From: Spirochaetota bacterium
GTDB lineage: Bacteria; Spirochaetota; Spirochaetia; Treponematales; UBA12059
Assembly: GCA_022703505.1 (NCBI GenBank)
Contig: JAKLDN010000003.1
Span: forward strand, 310,001 to 374,000
Direction: 5' to 3'
Length of the DNA stretch: 64,000 nucleotides
Part shown: piece by piece, positions 25,471 to 33,633 of the stretch
How positions within the stretch are numbered: position 1 is the stretch's first letter
Layout: each line of letters starts with the position of its first letter
Position numbers and translations under genes: made by a program
The notes under the pieces: generated by a model
What the model saw: only the letters and a program-made list of their open reading frames with translations
Databases searched by the model: none
Told to the model about the DNA's origin: nothing

Positions 25471-27108
25471 TTGTCCGTTGGCTTCGTTTTTTCGGGAACC
25501 CGGGTCCGACGGACCTTATGCGTGTCGGCCGCCGCGCTGAACCTGGCGGGATTGGCCGCGGGTTTCCTGTACACCCTGGTTCCCGCCGTCGAGGCGGCCG
25601 GCCACTTCTTCGGCTGGATCCTTCCGGGCGCCGCGGCTATGGCCTGCGCCGTCTGCTCGATGCCCCGGGCTCCTCGCCGCCCCTCGGCCGTCTACCTGGC
25701 CTGGACGGGCCTGGGGTTCGCGATCCTTCCCTTCCTCCTCATAGCCCGGGCAAGTTTCCTGACCCCATTCGTCTTCGACGCGGCATCCCGGCTCGTCGTC
25801 CTGGGAAGCCTCGGGTCGGGCTTCGTGGCGGCCGTTTCGCGGCCGGCCTCCGGGAGGCCGGACTTCGCGGGGAAGGACAGGAGGGCGAGGCCCGCGGCGG
25901 CCGCGGCCGGATTCTTCGTGGGAATCGCCGCCTTCGCGATTGCCGCCCGGTTCCTGACGGGACCGCACCCCCGTACGGCCGGAGTTCTGATTCCGCAATG
26001 CCTGCCGTATTGGTCCCTGAGCTTCCTGGCCGTCGGGGCCGCGACCGCACGGTCCGGCGGAGGCGAAAGCTCCACACGACGAGGGGCCGGGCTCCTGGCC
26101 CTGCCCGCGGTCGCGGCCGCGATCCTGGGGGGGATGCCGGTTTACCAGACTCCCGGAGTACTCCGGACCGCGGAGCGGGACTATTCCCGAGCCTTCGAGC
26201 CGGAGTCCGCGACGCCGGGTCGGGGAGGCTCCGGTACGGCCTTTTTCCCGGGCCGGATGTTCCTGGGAACCCCGGCCGGCCGGATCCGCCCGATCCTGGA
26301 CGTGCCCTACCTTGCCGAGACGGTCCCGGACGGAAGGATCTTCACCTTCCGGTACGACGCCTGGCCGCCGAATCATAAGGGGCCGAGGCCGGTCCTTATC
26401 CGGATACACGGAGGTGCCTGGGTCAGCGGGGACAAGGGCTACGGCAACATAAACAACGTGAACCGGCATTTCGCGTCCCGGGGCTACCTTGTGTTCGATC
26501 TTCAGTACGGTCTCGCGGAAACGGGAACCTTCCGCCCCCGGAGCCCCACCCCGGAGGGTATGCTCGGCCCCTACGGAATCGAGGATATGCTGAGGCACAT
26601 CGGTCGATTCACGACGTACCTGGCGGACCGGGCCGAGGAGCTGGGCGCGGACACCTCCCGGGTCTTCGTGAGCGGAGCCTCCGCGGGAGGCCACCTCGCC
26701 CTGGCCGTCGCCCTGGCCGGCGCGACCGGGTATGCCCGGGAGCATCCCGGCAGCGGTCCGGACCCCCGGATCACGGTACGGGGCGTGATCCCCTTCTACC
26801 CCGGGATAGGGTACGCCGCGAGCATGGGGATTCCGACCCCTGCGGAGCTGGATTCCCTGGAACCGCTTCTCGGGCCCGCGAATCCTCCCGCGCTGTTCTA
26901 TCAAGGTTCCCTGGACGGCATGGTCGATCCCGTCCGGGTGCGCGGATTCGTCGAGGCCTATAACCGCGCGGGAGGCGGTCCCGCCGTACTGGTCGAGTTT
27001 CCCTCCGCCGGCCACGGAAGCGACCTTATATTCTGGAACCCCTACGGCCAGATCTTCCTTCGATACATGGAGAGGTTTATGGATCGATTATCCGGGGAGA
27101 ATCCCTGA
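25471..27108 (+). CDS. Membrane-anchored alpha/beta hydrolase (esterase/lipase-like)
   Basis: A 545-residue protein starting at TTG 25471 behind GGGAGGGAG. The N-terminal 230 residues hold about six hydrophobic helices. The C-terminal 300 residues form an alpha/beta hydrolase with HGGAW oxyanion motif near residue 313, nucleophile Ser402 or so in SGASAGG, Asp near 482 in GSLDGMVDP and His near 514 in SAGHGSD. This resembles the carboxylesterase/BD-FAE-like group with a membrane domain in front. The active site should face the periplasm or outside. It is followed after 14 bp by a secreted peptidase. Confidence 0.85.
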   Translation: MSVGFVFSGTRVRRTLCVSAAALNLAGLAAGFLYTLVPAVEAAGHFFGWILPGAAAMACAVCSMPRAPRRPSAVYLAWTGLGFAILPFLLIARASFLTPFVFDAASRLVVLGSLGSGFVAAVSRPASGRPDFAGKDRRARPAAAAAGFFVGIAAFAIAARFLTGPHPRTAGVLIPQCLPYWSLSFLAVGAATARSGGGESSTRRGAGLLALPAVAAAILGGMPVYQTPGVLRTAERDYSRAFEPESATPGRGGSGTAFFPGRMFLGTPAGRIRPILDVPYLAETVPDGRIFTFRYDAWPPNHKGPRPVLIRIHGGAWVSGDKGYGNINNVNRHFASRGYLVFDLQYGLAETGTFRPRSPTPEGMLGPYGIEDMLRHIGRFTTYLADRAEELGADTSRVFVSGASAGGHLALAVALAGATGYAREHPGSGPDPRITVRGVIPFYPGIGYAASMGIPTPAELDSLEPLLGPANPPALFYQGSLDGMVDPVRVRGFVEAYNRAGGGPAVLVEFPSAGHGSDLIFWNPYGQIFLRYMERFMDRLSGENP

Positions 27109-27122
27109 GGTAGGAGGGTTTG

Positions 27123-28436
27123 ATGAACGGATCCACGAAGCGCGGACGGATCGCGGCGCTGATCCTCTTATGTTCCGTCCTGTCCGCCGCGGCGGACGTG
27201 CCGGTTCCCCGAATTTCTGGCGACGAGGTGCTGGCCCTGGCGGCGGAGCTCTCGGGCCCCCTCTACGAAGGCCGCGGGATAGGGACCGAGGGCGGCCGTC
27301 GGGCCGCCGGCCTGCTGGAAGGGATGCTCCGGAAGGCCGGGTATCGGGTCCAGTTCCAGGAATTCCCGGAGCGCCCGGGATTCAACCGGGGGGAGGCCGG
27401 GCTGGATGTCCTCCTTCCGGGTGGCGCCCGGCAGACCTTCGTCTACCGGAAGGATTTCCGCGAGACCGCCCGGGGAGGGTGGACGGGGGGGACCGTGGAA
27501 GGCCCCCTGCGCCTCCTGGAAGCCCGGGGGCAGGAGTTCCCCGGCGGCTCCGTCCTGCTGATCCCGGCCTCCCTCTACGATCCCGCCGCCTTGGATTCCT
27601 ACGCCGCCCGGGGAGCGAAGGGGGTGATCCTGGAACTGCCGGAGGGAAGCCCGGCCCAGAGATCCGGATACACCGGGGCGGCGCCCGGAGCCCTGGTGGA
27701 GCCCAAACAGGGCATGATCGTGCTCGCGGTATCCTCGGATGCCTACCGGCGTCTGGCCGACGCCGCGGCGGGGAAGGCCCGGGTCCGCATGTCCAGTCCG
27801 GTCCGCTTCGAGGACGCCCGGGGCCGCAATATCGTCGCGGCCTGGAACGGAGACGGGGGTGACTTCCGGCCCACGCTGGCCTTCATCGCCCATTATGACC
27901 ACATGGGCACCGACGCGGACGGCAGCCGTTTTCCCGGCGCCCTGGACAACGCGTCCGGAACTGCCCTGGCTGTCCGTCTGGCGGAAGCGATCGCCCTCGG
28001 CTCGACCCGGGCGGATTTCGCCCTGGTCCTCACGGACGGAGAGGAAGTGAACCTGGGAGGCGCCTGGGCCCTGGCCCGGGATCCGCCCTTCCCGCTGCGC
28101 GGGGTATCGGTCGTCAACCTGGACATGGTGGGGTCCCGCGCGGACATGGAGCTGTCCGTGTTCCACAACGGAGATCCGGCGAGCCGGCAGCTCGCGGACC
28201 GGATCGCGGAGGTGGTCCGGGAGGCGGGCTTCACGGCCGTCCTCCGATCGCCGGTGTACAACCTGGACCACGGGCACCTGCCCCGTGCGGGGGCCCGGGC
28301 CGTGAGCGTCTGCGAGTTCGACACGAGCTTCTACCATACGAAGGAGGACCTGCCGGGGATCCTGTCGGCGTCGGAACTTTCGGTCCTGGGGGGCGCCTTG
28401 CTGAGGTTCGCCCTGGAGGAGCTGGAATCCCGTTGA
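27123..28436 (+). CDS. Secreted M28-family zinc aminopeptidase
   Basis: A 437-residue protein with signal peptide (LILLCSVLSAAAD). A PA-like insert spans about 95-225. The catalytic domain has metal ligands in AHYDHMG (about 257), LDNASGTA, DGEEVNLGG with the catalytic glutamate, and HTKEDLP near the C-terminus, the co-catalytic M28 pattern. ATG 27123 follows AGGAGG, preferred over TTG 27120. It lies 14 bp after the membrane esterase, so both probably act outside the cytoplasm on peptides or esters. Confidence 0.92.
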   Translation: MNGSTKRGRIAALILLCSVLSAAADVPVPRISGDEVLALAAELSGPLYEGRGIGTEGGRRAAGLLEGMLRKAGYRVQFQEFPERPGFNRGEAGLDVLLPGGARQTFVYRKDFRETARGGWTGGTVEGPLRLLEARGQEFPGGSVLLIPASLYDPAALDSYAARGAKGVILELPEGSPAQRSGYTGAAPGALVEPKQGMIVLAVSSDAYRRLADAAAGKARVRMSSPVRFEDARGRNIVAAWNGDGGDFRPTLAFIAHYDHMGTDADGSRFPGALDNASGTALAVRLAEAIALGSTRADFALVLTDGEEVNLGGAWALARDPPFPLRGVSVVNLDMVGSRADMELSVFHNGDPASRQLADRIAEVVREAGFTAVLRSPVYNLDHGHLPRAGARAVSVCEFDTSFYHTKEDLPGILSASELSVLGGALLRFALEELESR

Positions 28437-28466
28437 GGCCTCCCGATTCCCAAGATCCGTTTGTCC

Positions 28467-28495
28467 TCGACAGGAGGGCCCGTATGGCGTACTAT
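28467..28495 (+). promoter_or_regulatory. Promoter of the bacterial histone gene
   Basis: TCGACA (28467-28472, five of six consensus) and TACTAT (28490-28495) with an exact 17-bp spacer, 72 bp upstream of the start codon. This makes the histone gene an independent transcription unit. Confidence 0.6.
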
Positions 28496-28566
28496 GTCCG
28501 CATACCGGACCGGAGCCCGGCGACTCCGCCGCGCCCGGAGGCCCGGAAAAATCCATAGGAGCAGGT

Positions 28567-28755
28567 ATGGCAGAGAAAGAGACCCTCGTTATCGCGTCCA
28601 AGGTCAAGGCGTACATCAAGGAAGCCGGGGACATGAAATGCTCGGCCACGGTCATCGACGCCTTGTCGGACAAGGTCCGTGCGCTCTGCGATGAGGCCGT
28701 CAAGAACGCCAAGGCGGACAAGAGGAAGACGGTCCAGGACAAGGACGTCCGCTAG
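28567..28755 (+). CDS. Bacterial histone-fold protein (single histone fold, 62 residues)
   Basis: A tiny lysine-rich protein (13 Lys of 62). Its layout fits one histone fold: helix 1 (about 6-17, LVIASKVKAYIK), loop, long helix 2 (about 25-48, SATVIDALSDKVRALCDEAVKNAK), then the L2 loop KRKTV and a short helix 3 start QDKDV. The RKTV-x-x-x-D pattern and the length match short bacterial histones of Bdellovibrio and Leptospira type. It should bind DNA as a dimer. It has its own promoter, GGAG before ATG and a strong hairpin downstream. No HU-like feature is present. Confidence 0.8.
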   Translation: MAEKETLVIASKVKAYIKEAGDMKCSATVIDALSDKVRALCDEAVKNAKADKRKTVQDKDVR

Positions 28756-28765
28756 ACCCTTCCCG

Positions 28766-28810
28766 TTCGCGTTCCGGGACCGCGCCGACGGCGCGTTCCC
28801 GGAACGCGAA
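28766..28810 (+). terminator. Strong hairpin downstream of the histone gene
   Basis: A perfect 14-bp stem (28766-28779 TTCGCGTTCCGGGA with 28797-28810) enclosing a second 5-bp stem GCGCC/GGCGC. It begins 10 bp after the stop codon. No T tract follows, so it may protect the mRNA 3' end or terminate with help. Confidence 0.65.
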
Positions 28811-28843
28811 GGATCCGAGCGGAGAGTTCCAGCCGAGCCTGCC

Positions 28844-29701
28844 ATGATAGAAATCCTCGCCGTATCCCCGCCGATCGGGGATCTGGAGATCGGTCTCCGG
28901 TCGTTCCAGGAGTCCTGCGGAACCCGGGACGGCACGATCCGCCTGGAGACGGAGTTCGCGCTCAACGCCTTCACGGACATGCGGGCCTTGTTCCTCGCGA
29001 GGGATTCCGACCGCCTGGTCGGGGCCCTCTCCGTCTTCGCCCCCACGAGGCACGAGGCGGAGATCAACGCCGCGGTCCTGCCGGATCGTCGGCGCGGGGG
29101 CATCTTCCGGTCGCTTCTCTCGGAGGCGGAACGGGAGCTCGCCCGATTCGGGTATGCCGAGGAGCTGTTCGTGGTGGATTCCGGGTCCGGCCCCGGGAAA
29201 GAGGCGGCCGCCCGCCTGGGCGGGACGCACGAGTATACCGAGTATACCCTGCGGTATGCGGGTCCCTGCCCGGAGGTCCCCGCCCGGGATCTGGAGATCC
29301 GAAGGGTGGGATCGGAATCCCTGGAGGATCTCGTGGACCTGCGATCCGGGGCGTTCGGCGATTCCCGGGAGGAGACGGAGGCCTTCGAGCGGGCGACCCT
29401 CGCCTCGCCGGAGCGGCAGGTCTACGCGGCGTTCCTGGGGGATCGGATGGCGGGCGCCTGTTCCCTGGGATTCCAGGGGCGGGAGGTCTCCATAAACGGC
29501 CTCGTCACGGCCGTGGACCTTCGCGGCCGCGGGTACGCGCAAAGCCTCCTGGCTCGCATCGTCCGGACCCTGGAATCCGAGGGCTACGGAATGACCCTCG
29601 ACGTGGAAAGCCGGAACGCGGACGCGCTCCATGTCTATACGAAGCTCGGATTCCTTCCGGAGCGGGCCGTGGAATACTGGCGCAGGTCCCTGCCCGTTTA
29701 G
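28844..29701 (+). CDS. Tandem GNAT acetyltransferase
   Basis: A 285-residue protein with two GNAT folds. The first (1-145) has AAVLPDRRRGGIFRSLL as the acetyl-CoA loop, and the second (146-285) has VDLRGRGYAQSLL with the canonical R/Q-x-x-G-x-G/A. The second is closer to the active consensus. TKLGFLPE near the end fits the GNAT C-terminal motif. ATG 28844 is the first start after the histone hairpin. Its TAG stop interlocks with the TAA of the convergent FMN oxidase gene. A protein or small-molecule acceptor cannot be named; histone acetylation is an untested idea prompted by position only. Confidence 0.85.
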   Translation: MIEILAVSPPIGDLEIGLRSFQESCGTRDGTIRLETEFALNAFTDMRALFLARDSDRLVGALSVFAPTRHEAEINAAVLPDRRRGGIFRSLLSEAERELARFGYAEELFVVDSGSGPGKEAAARLGGTHEYTEYTLRYAGPCPEVPARDLEIRRVGSESLEDLVDLRSGAFGDSREETEAFERATLASPERQVYAAFLGDRMAGACSLGFQGREVSINGLVTAVDLRGRGYAQSLLARIVRTLESEGYGMTLDVESRNADALHVYTKLGFLPERAVEYWRRSLPV

Positions 29702-30720
29702 GCCGGGCGGGATACCTTGGAGGCGTCGATCTCGGAAAGGACGGCAGCCCCGGTCATGAGCATGGCCTCCTCAAGTTCCGCGCGCACCTTCCGCAGGTAG
29801 GTCGATACCCCCTCCGCTCCTCCGCCGTAGACGGCGTAGGCGAAGGGCCGGCCGATCAGGACGCCGTCGGCCCCCAAAGCTAGGGCCTTGAACACGTCTA
29901 GCCCGGTGCGGAATCCCCCGTCGATGAGGATCGTGGCCTCTCCTCCCACGGCCGCCACGATCTCCGGAAGCACCTCGATGGTCGCGGGTGTCTCGTCCAG
30001 GACTCTTCCCCCGTGATTGGAGACGACGATGCCCCGGGCACCGGCCCGGACGGCCTTCCGCGCCCCCTCGGGGGTCATGATCCCCTTCAGGATGAACGGC
30101 ACCCGGAGGCTCTCCACGATCCGGGAAATCTCTTCCACGGGCATAGGGGCCACGGGCTTTCCCATGGCGGCCAGGACCGTGAGGCCCGCGGCGTCGATGT
30201 CCATGGCCAGGGCGAAGACTCCCGCGTCCTCGGCCTTCTTGGCACGCTCGATCACCTCCCGGACTCCCCAGGGTTTGATCGTCGGAATGCCGATGCCGCC
30301 GGCCGCGCGGATCGCCTCAAGGGGCTCGAAGAAGGCGGGATCCTTGGGGCCGTCTCCCGTGAAGGCCGCGGACCCTTCCGCGGCACAGCCGCTCACCACC
30401 GCGGCGGAGTAGGTGCCGTCGGTGTACAGGTCGTTGTAGTGCAGGCCCACCGCCCCGATGGGAGCGGCGAAGACGGGGAGGCGGAAGGTCCGCCCGAAGA
30501 GGCGGGTTTCCGTGGACACCTCCCGGGACCGGTAAATCGTGTCCATGGCCGGGCGGATCTTTCGAAGTTCCTGGTAGTTCCGGATGAAGCCGGCTCCCGT
30601 GCCCTTCCCGCCGGGTCCGGGTATCTCACCCCGGCAGGCCACGCCGTTGCATTCCGGGCAGACCCTGCAGTGGGGACCGATATTCTTCTTGGCGGCTTCA
30701 CGGACTTCCTGGAAGGTCAT
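29698..30720 (-). CDS. FMN-dependent 2-hydroxyacid oxidase-family protein with Cys-rich N-terminus
   Basis: A 340-residue TIM-barrel flavoprotein of the lactate/glycolate oxidase group. VSNHGGRVLD has the catalytic His and Arg, and LIDGGFRTGLDVFKALALGADGV and IGRP form the FMN phosphate site. The N-terminus carries C18-x2-C21-x2-C24-x4-C29, a possible metal or iron-sulfur site not present in the classical enzymes. In an anaerobe it more likely passes electrons to a partner than to oxygen. Convergent with the GNAT gene (4-bp overlap of stops). Confidence 0.87.
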   Translation of the reverse strand: MTFQEVREAAKKNIGPHCRVCPECNGVACRGEIPGPGGKGTGAGFIRNYQELRKIRPAMDTIYRSREVSTETRLFGRTFRLPVFAAPIGAVGLHYNDLYTDGTYSAAVVSGCAAEGSAAFTGDGPKDPAFFEPLEAIRAAGGIGIPTIKPWGVREVIERAKKAEDAGVFALAMDIDAAGLTVLAAMGKPVAPMPVEEISRIVESLRVPFILKGIMTPEGARKAVRAGARGIVVSNHGGRVLDETPATIEVLPEIVAAVGGEATILIDGGFRTGLDVFKALALGADGVLIGRPFAYAVYGGGAEGVSTYLRKVRAELEEAMLMTGAAVLSEIDASKVSRPA

Positions 30721-30749
30721 CTTGCACTCCGGCGGACAGGATGCCTGAC

Positions 30750-30776
30750 TTTATATTGAATTCCTGATCCAATCAA
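30750..30776 (-). promoter_or_regulatory. Putative promoter of the FMN oxidase gene
   Basis: On the minus strand, TTGATT (30776-30771) and TATAAA (30755-30750) lie in an AT-rich patch 30-55 bp upstream of the start codon. The spacer is 15 bp, shorter than ideal. Confidence 0.4.
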
Positions 30777-30852
30777 GGGTTATGGGAACACCGCACCGCG
30801 CCTCCGCGGAGGAACGGACTGCCGGGACGCGAAGGCGCTCATCCCGGTACGT

Positions 30853-30881
30853 TTGCCAGCCGCCGGGCGAAGGGATATAGT
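30853..30881 (+). promoter_or_regulatory. Promoter of the old yellow enzyme gene
   Basis: TTGCCA (30853-30858) and TATAGT (30876-30881), each five of six consensus, with a 17-bp spacer. The start codon is at 30903, leaving a short leader with GGAGGGAG. Confidence 0.75.
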
Positions 30882-30902
30882 GGTACCCCGTATGGAGGGA
30901 GC

Positions 30903-31961
30903 ATGTCCGCATATTTCGCAGAACCCCTGGTCCTTCGTTCCCTGAACATCCCGAACCGCTTGTTCATGGCCCCCATGTGCCAGTACTCGGCCCGGGACGG
31001 ATTGCCGAACGAATGGCACCTTCGGCACTACACCGAGCGAGCCCTGGGAGGGGTCGGCCTGGTCGTGGTGGAGGCTACCGCCGTTTCCCCCGAGGGCCGC
31101 ATCAGCCCCTCGGACCTCGGGCTCTGGAACGACGAGCAGGTCCGGGCCTTCCGGCCCCTGGTCAAGGCCGTCCGGGATTCGGGCTGCCGGATCGCGGTCC
31201 AGCTGGCCCACGCGGGGAGGAAGGCCTCCACGTACCCTCCCTGGCAGGGGAAGGGGAGGGTGCCCGAGTCGGCAGGCGGCTGGGAACCCGTGGCTCCCTC
31301 GGCCCTGGCCTTCGACGAGGACTACGCCCTTCCCCGGGAACTGACCCCCGCGCAAATAGAGAATCTGGCTCGGGCTTTCGGGGAGGCGGCCCGGCGGGCC
31401 CTGGATGCGGGCTTCGACGCGGTGGAGATCCACGGGGCCCACGGCTACCTGATCCACCAGTTCCTGTCCCCCCTGTCGAACAAGAGGTCCGACGAATACG
31501 GAGGGGACCTCGCCGGGCGCTCGCGGTTCCTGGGGCAGGTCGTCCGCGAGGCCCGGAAGGCCGTTCCGGACACCGCTCCGGTGCTCATCCGGGTTTCCGC
31601 CACGGACTGGATCCCCGGGGGCTGGGACCCGGAGGAGTGCGCCCGGGTCCTGAACGAGATCAAGGATCTGGGGGTGGATTTCGTGGACGTTTCCTCCGGC
31701 GGGCTGGCCCCGGGCGCGAAACCCCCGGTGGGTCCCGGGTACCAGGTGGGTCTGGCCGCCCGGATCCGGGAGAAGACCGGCCTGCCCACGGGAGCCGTCG
31801 GACTCATCACCACCGCGGAGCAGGCGGACCAGATCCTGCTCTCCGGGAGCGCCGACGCGGTGTCCCTGGGGAGACTTCTGCTGAGGGACCCCTGGTGGCC
31901 CGCGCGGAACCTGCCCGCGGACAGGCGCCGCATCCCTCCCCAGTATCTCCGGGCGTACTGA
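30903..31961 (+). CDS. namA: Old yellow enzyme, YqjM/NamA type
   Basis: A 352-residue FMN-dependent ene-reductase using NADPH. FMAPMCQYSA holds Cys26 and Tyr28, the hallmark of the YqjM subgroup. QLAHAGRKAS, EIHGAHGYLIHQFLSPLSNKR and VSLGRLLLRDPWWP complete the active site and FMN pocket. It reduces activated double bonds and is usually linked to electrophile or oxidative stress. It has its own promoter and is convergent with asd. Confidence 0.95.
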   Translation: MSAYFAEPLVLRSLNIPNRLFMAPMCQYSARDGLPNEWHLRHYTERALGGVGLVVVEATAVSPEGRISPSDLGLWNDEQVRAFRPLVKAVRDSGCRIAVQLAHAGRKASTYPPWQGKGRVPESAGGWEPVAPSALAFDEDYALPRELTPAQIENLARAFGEAARRALDAGFDAVEIHGAHGYLIHQFLSPLSNKRSDEYGGDLAGRSRFLGQVVREARKAVPDTAPVLIRVSATDWIPGGWDPEECARVLNEIKDLGVDFVDVSSGGLAPGAKPPVGPGYQVGLAARIREKTGLPTGAVGLITTAEQADQILLSGSADAVSLGRLLLRDPWWPARNLPADRRRIPPQYLRAY

Positions 31962-31969
31962 CCGGACCC

Positions 31970-31998
31970 GGGCCCGCCGTATCCGGGCCGGCGGGCCC
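31970..31998. terminator. Hairpin between convergent namA and asd genes
   Basis: Perfect 9-bp arms GGGCCCGCC (31970-31978) and GGCGGGCCC (31990-31998) with an 11-nt loop, 9 bp after the namA stop. No T tract on either strand. Confidence 0.45.
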
Positions 31999-32049
31999 AG
32001 GCGGCAGCGGGGTCATACCCCTCGGCGTCGGTCGCCCCGGGCCGCTCTC

Positions 32050-33102
32050 CTAGGCCGGCACTCCCGCGGATACCCAGAGCTCCGCGTTCAGCACGGCGGC
32101 ACCCGCGGCGCCCCGTTCCAGGTTGTGGCCCAGGGCCAGGAACTTCAGGCCCAGGATCCCGCAGGAACGGAAGCGGCCCACGGATACGGACATGCCGTCC
32201 CCGGCATCCGCGTCCAAAAGGGGCTGGGGGCGGTCGGCCTCTTCCCGGACCGTCACGGGATACTCGGGGGCGCTGGACAGGCCCAGGTCCGCCAGGGGGG
32301 AGCGGTAGGCCTTGAGGCAGCCCACGACCTCCTCGATAGACGGATTCCCGGCCAGCCGGACGGAGGCGGACACGCTGTGCCCGTCCCGCACGGGGACCCG
32401 GGTACAGGTGGCCGAAACCGGGAAGCCCGCGGGCTCCACCCGGCCGCCCTGCAGGGTGCCCAGGATCTTGGCCGTCTCGGTCTCCAGCTTTTCCTCCTCC
32501 CCCCGGATGAAGGGGATCAGGTTGCCCGAGATGTCCAGGGCGGAGACCCCGGGGTACCCGGCTCCGCTGACCGCCTGCATGCTGGTGACCAGGGCGGCCT
32601 CGATCCCGAAGGTCCTGTGCAGGGGGGCCAGAGCGGTGGTCAGGATCGCGGTGGTGCAGTTGGGGTTGCAGGCTATGCCGCCCCGCCAGCGCCTGCGCCG
32701 GCGCTGTTCCTCCAGCAGGGCCAGGTGATCGGAGTTCGCCTCCGGCACGAGGAGGGGCACGTCCTCGTGCATCCGGTACGAGGACGCGTTCGAGAAGACC
32801 AGGGCCCCCGAAGCCGCGTACAGGGGCTCGAGCTCCGAGGCGGCCTGGGCGTCCAGGGCGCTGAAGACGACGGGCGCCCAGGCCCGCTCCGGGGACGTCT
32901 CCTCCACGATACGGTCCGCGAGCCCCCCGTAGGGGCGGCCCGGCGCTCTCCAGGTGCAGGCTTCCCCGTACTTCAATCCGGCGCTCCGGCCGGACGCCGA
33001 AAGGTATTTGATCTCGAAGAGGGGATGCTCCGCGAGCCGTGCCACGAATCTCTGTCCTACGATGCCGGTCGCGCCTAGAATCGCGACCCCGATGCGTTCC
33101 AT
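32050..33102 (-). CDS. asd: Aspartate-semialdehyde dehydrogenase
   Basis: A 350-residue enzyme that reduces aspartyl phosphate to aspartate semialdehyde in lysine, threonine and methionine synthesis. GATGIVGQRF (10-19) is the NADP site, Cys149 in CNPNCTTA the nucleophile, and TRVPVRDGHS holds the conserved His. Sequence type is that of the archaeal/fungal-like ASADH branch. A run of five arginines (134-138) just before the catalytic segment looks like a small insertion. It stands alone with no neighbouring biosynthesis gene, downstream of an unassigned 530-bp stretch. Confidence 0.95.
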   Translation of the reverse strand: MERIGVAILGATGIVGQRFVARLAEHPLFEIKYLSASGRSAGLKYGEACTWRAPGRPYGGLADRIVEETSPERAWAPVVFSALDAQAASELEPLYAASGALVFSNASSYRMHEDVPLLVPEANSDHLALLEEQRRRRRWRGGIACNPNCTTAILTTALAPLHRTFGIEAALVTSMQAVSGAGYPGVSALDISGNLIPFIRGEEEKLETETAKILGTLQGGRVEPAGFPVSATCTRVPVRDGHSVSASVRLAGNPSIEEVVGCLKAYRSPLADLGLSSAPEYPVTVREEADRPQPLLDADAGDGMSVSVGRFRSCGILGLKFLALGHNLERGAAGAAVLNAELWVSAGVPA

Positions 33103-33633
33103 GGGTATACCTCCGTCCTTTGAGTGCGATGAGTCGTTTGCGTCGTGATGCGGATGATCAGAGGTTGGAACGAGTCAACCAGCGGCCTTGGTATGCGCGA
33201 AGCAAGAGCGATACGGGATTCGCCACTCGCCCCGCGGATCGAAGGAATTGCATGGATCCTCCAATCCGAAGGAGAGCCCGGGTCGGGCGGTTCCCTGCCT
33301 CGAGAGGACACGGAATCGCCCCGCCTTTGGCACTCCGCGGGCCCTTGGGATTTGCCCGCGACAGCCGTCGGGTGTTAGCCCGAACGTCCAAGGGCCGGCC
33401 ATGCGGATGCCCGTCCCCTTCGGCGGTCCTCCCCGTTCACGCCGGCGTCTACGGGCACCGCGCCCTATTCCGGGTTACTGATGGGGACCGCTCCTCCATC
33501 GGTACTTCGGAACCTAGCACGGAGGGGGAAACCCCTTCAAGGCGAAGCCGGATGAATGCCGTGTTTTCCGCGTATTTTCACGTAGAAACGGGCGGAATCA
33601 GACCACGGCGTCGCTACTCAAATGATGATGATC
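33103..33633. other. Stretch of about 530 bp without a recognisable gene
   Basis: Short open frames occur on both strands, but none resembles a known family or has convincing codon bias. Base composition looks less GC-rich than the neighbours. A nested inverted repeat is present: GGCCCTTGG (33340-33348) pairs with CCAAGGGCC (33388-33396), enclosing CGGG (33369-33372) and CCCG (33379-33382) with loop TGTTAG. A C(UUCG)G-type loop occurs around 33510. I found no RNase P, tmRNA, SRP or riboswitch signature. It may be a structured RNA, a long regulatory leader of asd, or a decayed gene. Confidence 0.4.

Noticed and set aside
33188-33481. A 97-codon open frame in the gene-free stretch upstream of asd
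   Set aside because: No ribosome site, no recognisable motif, and an amino acid composition like other spurious frames in the window. An overlapping frame on the other strand is equally good.
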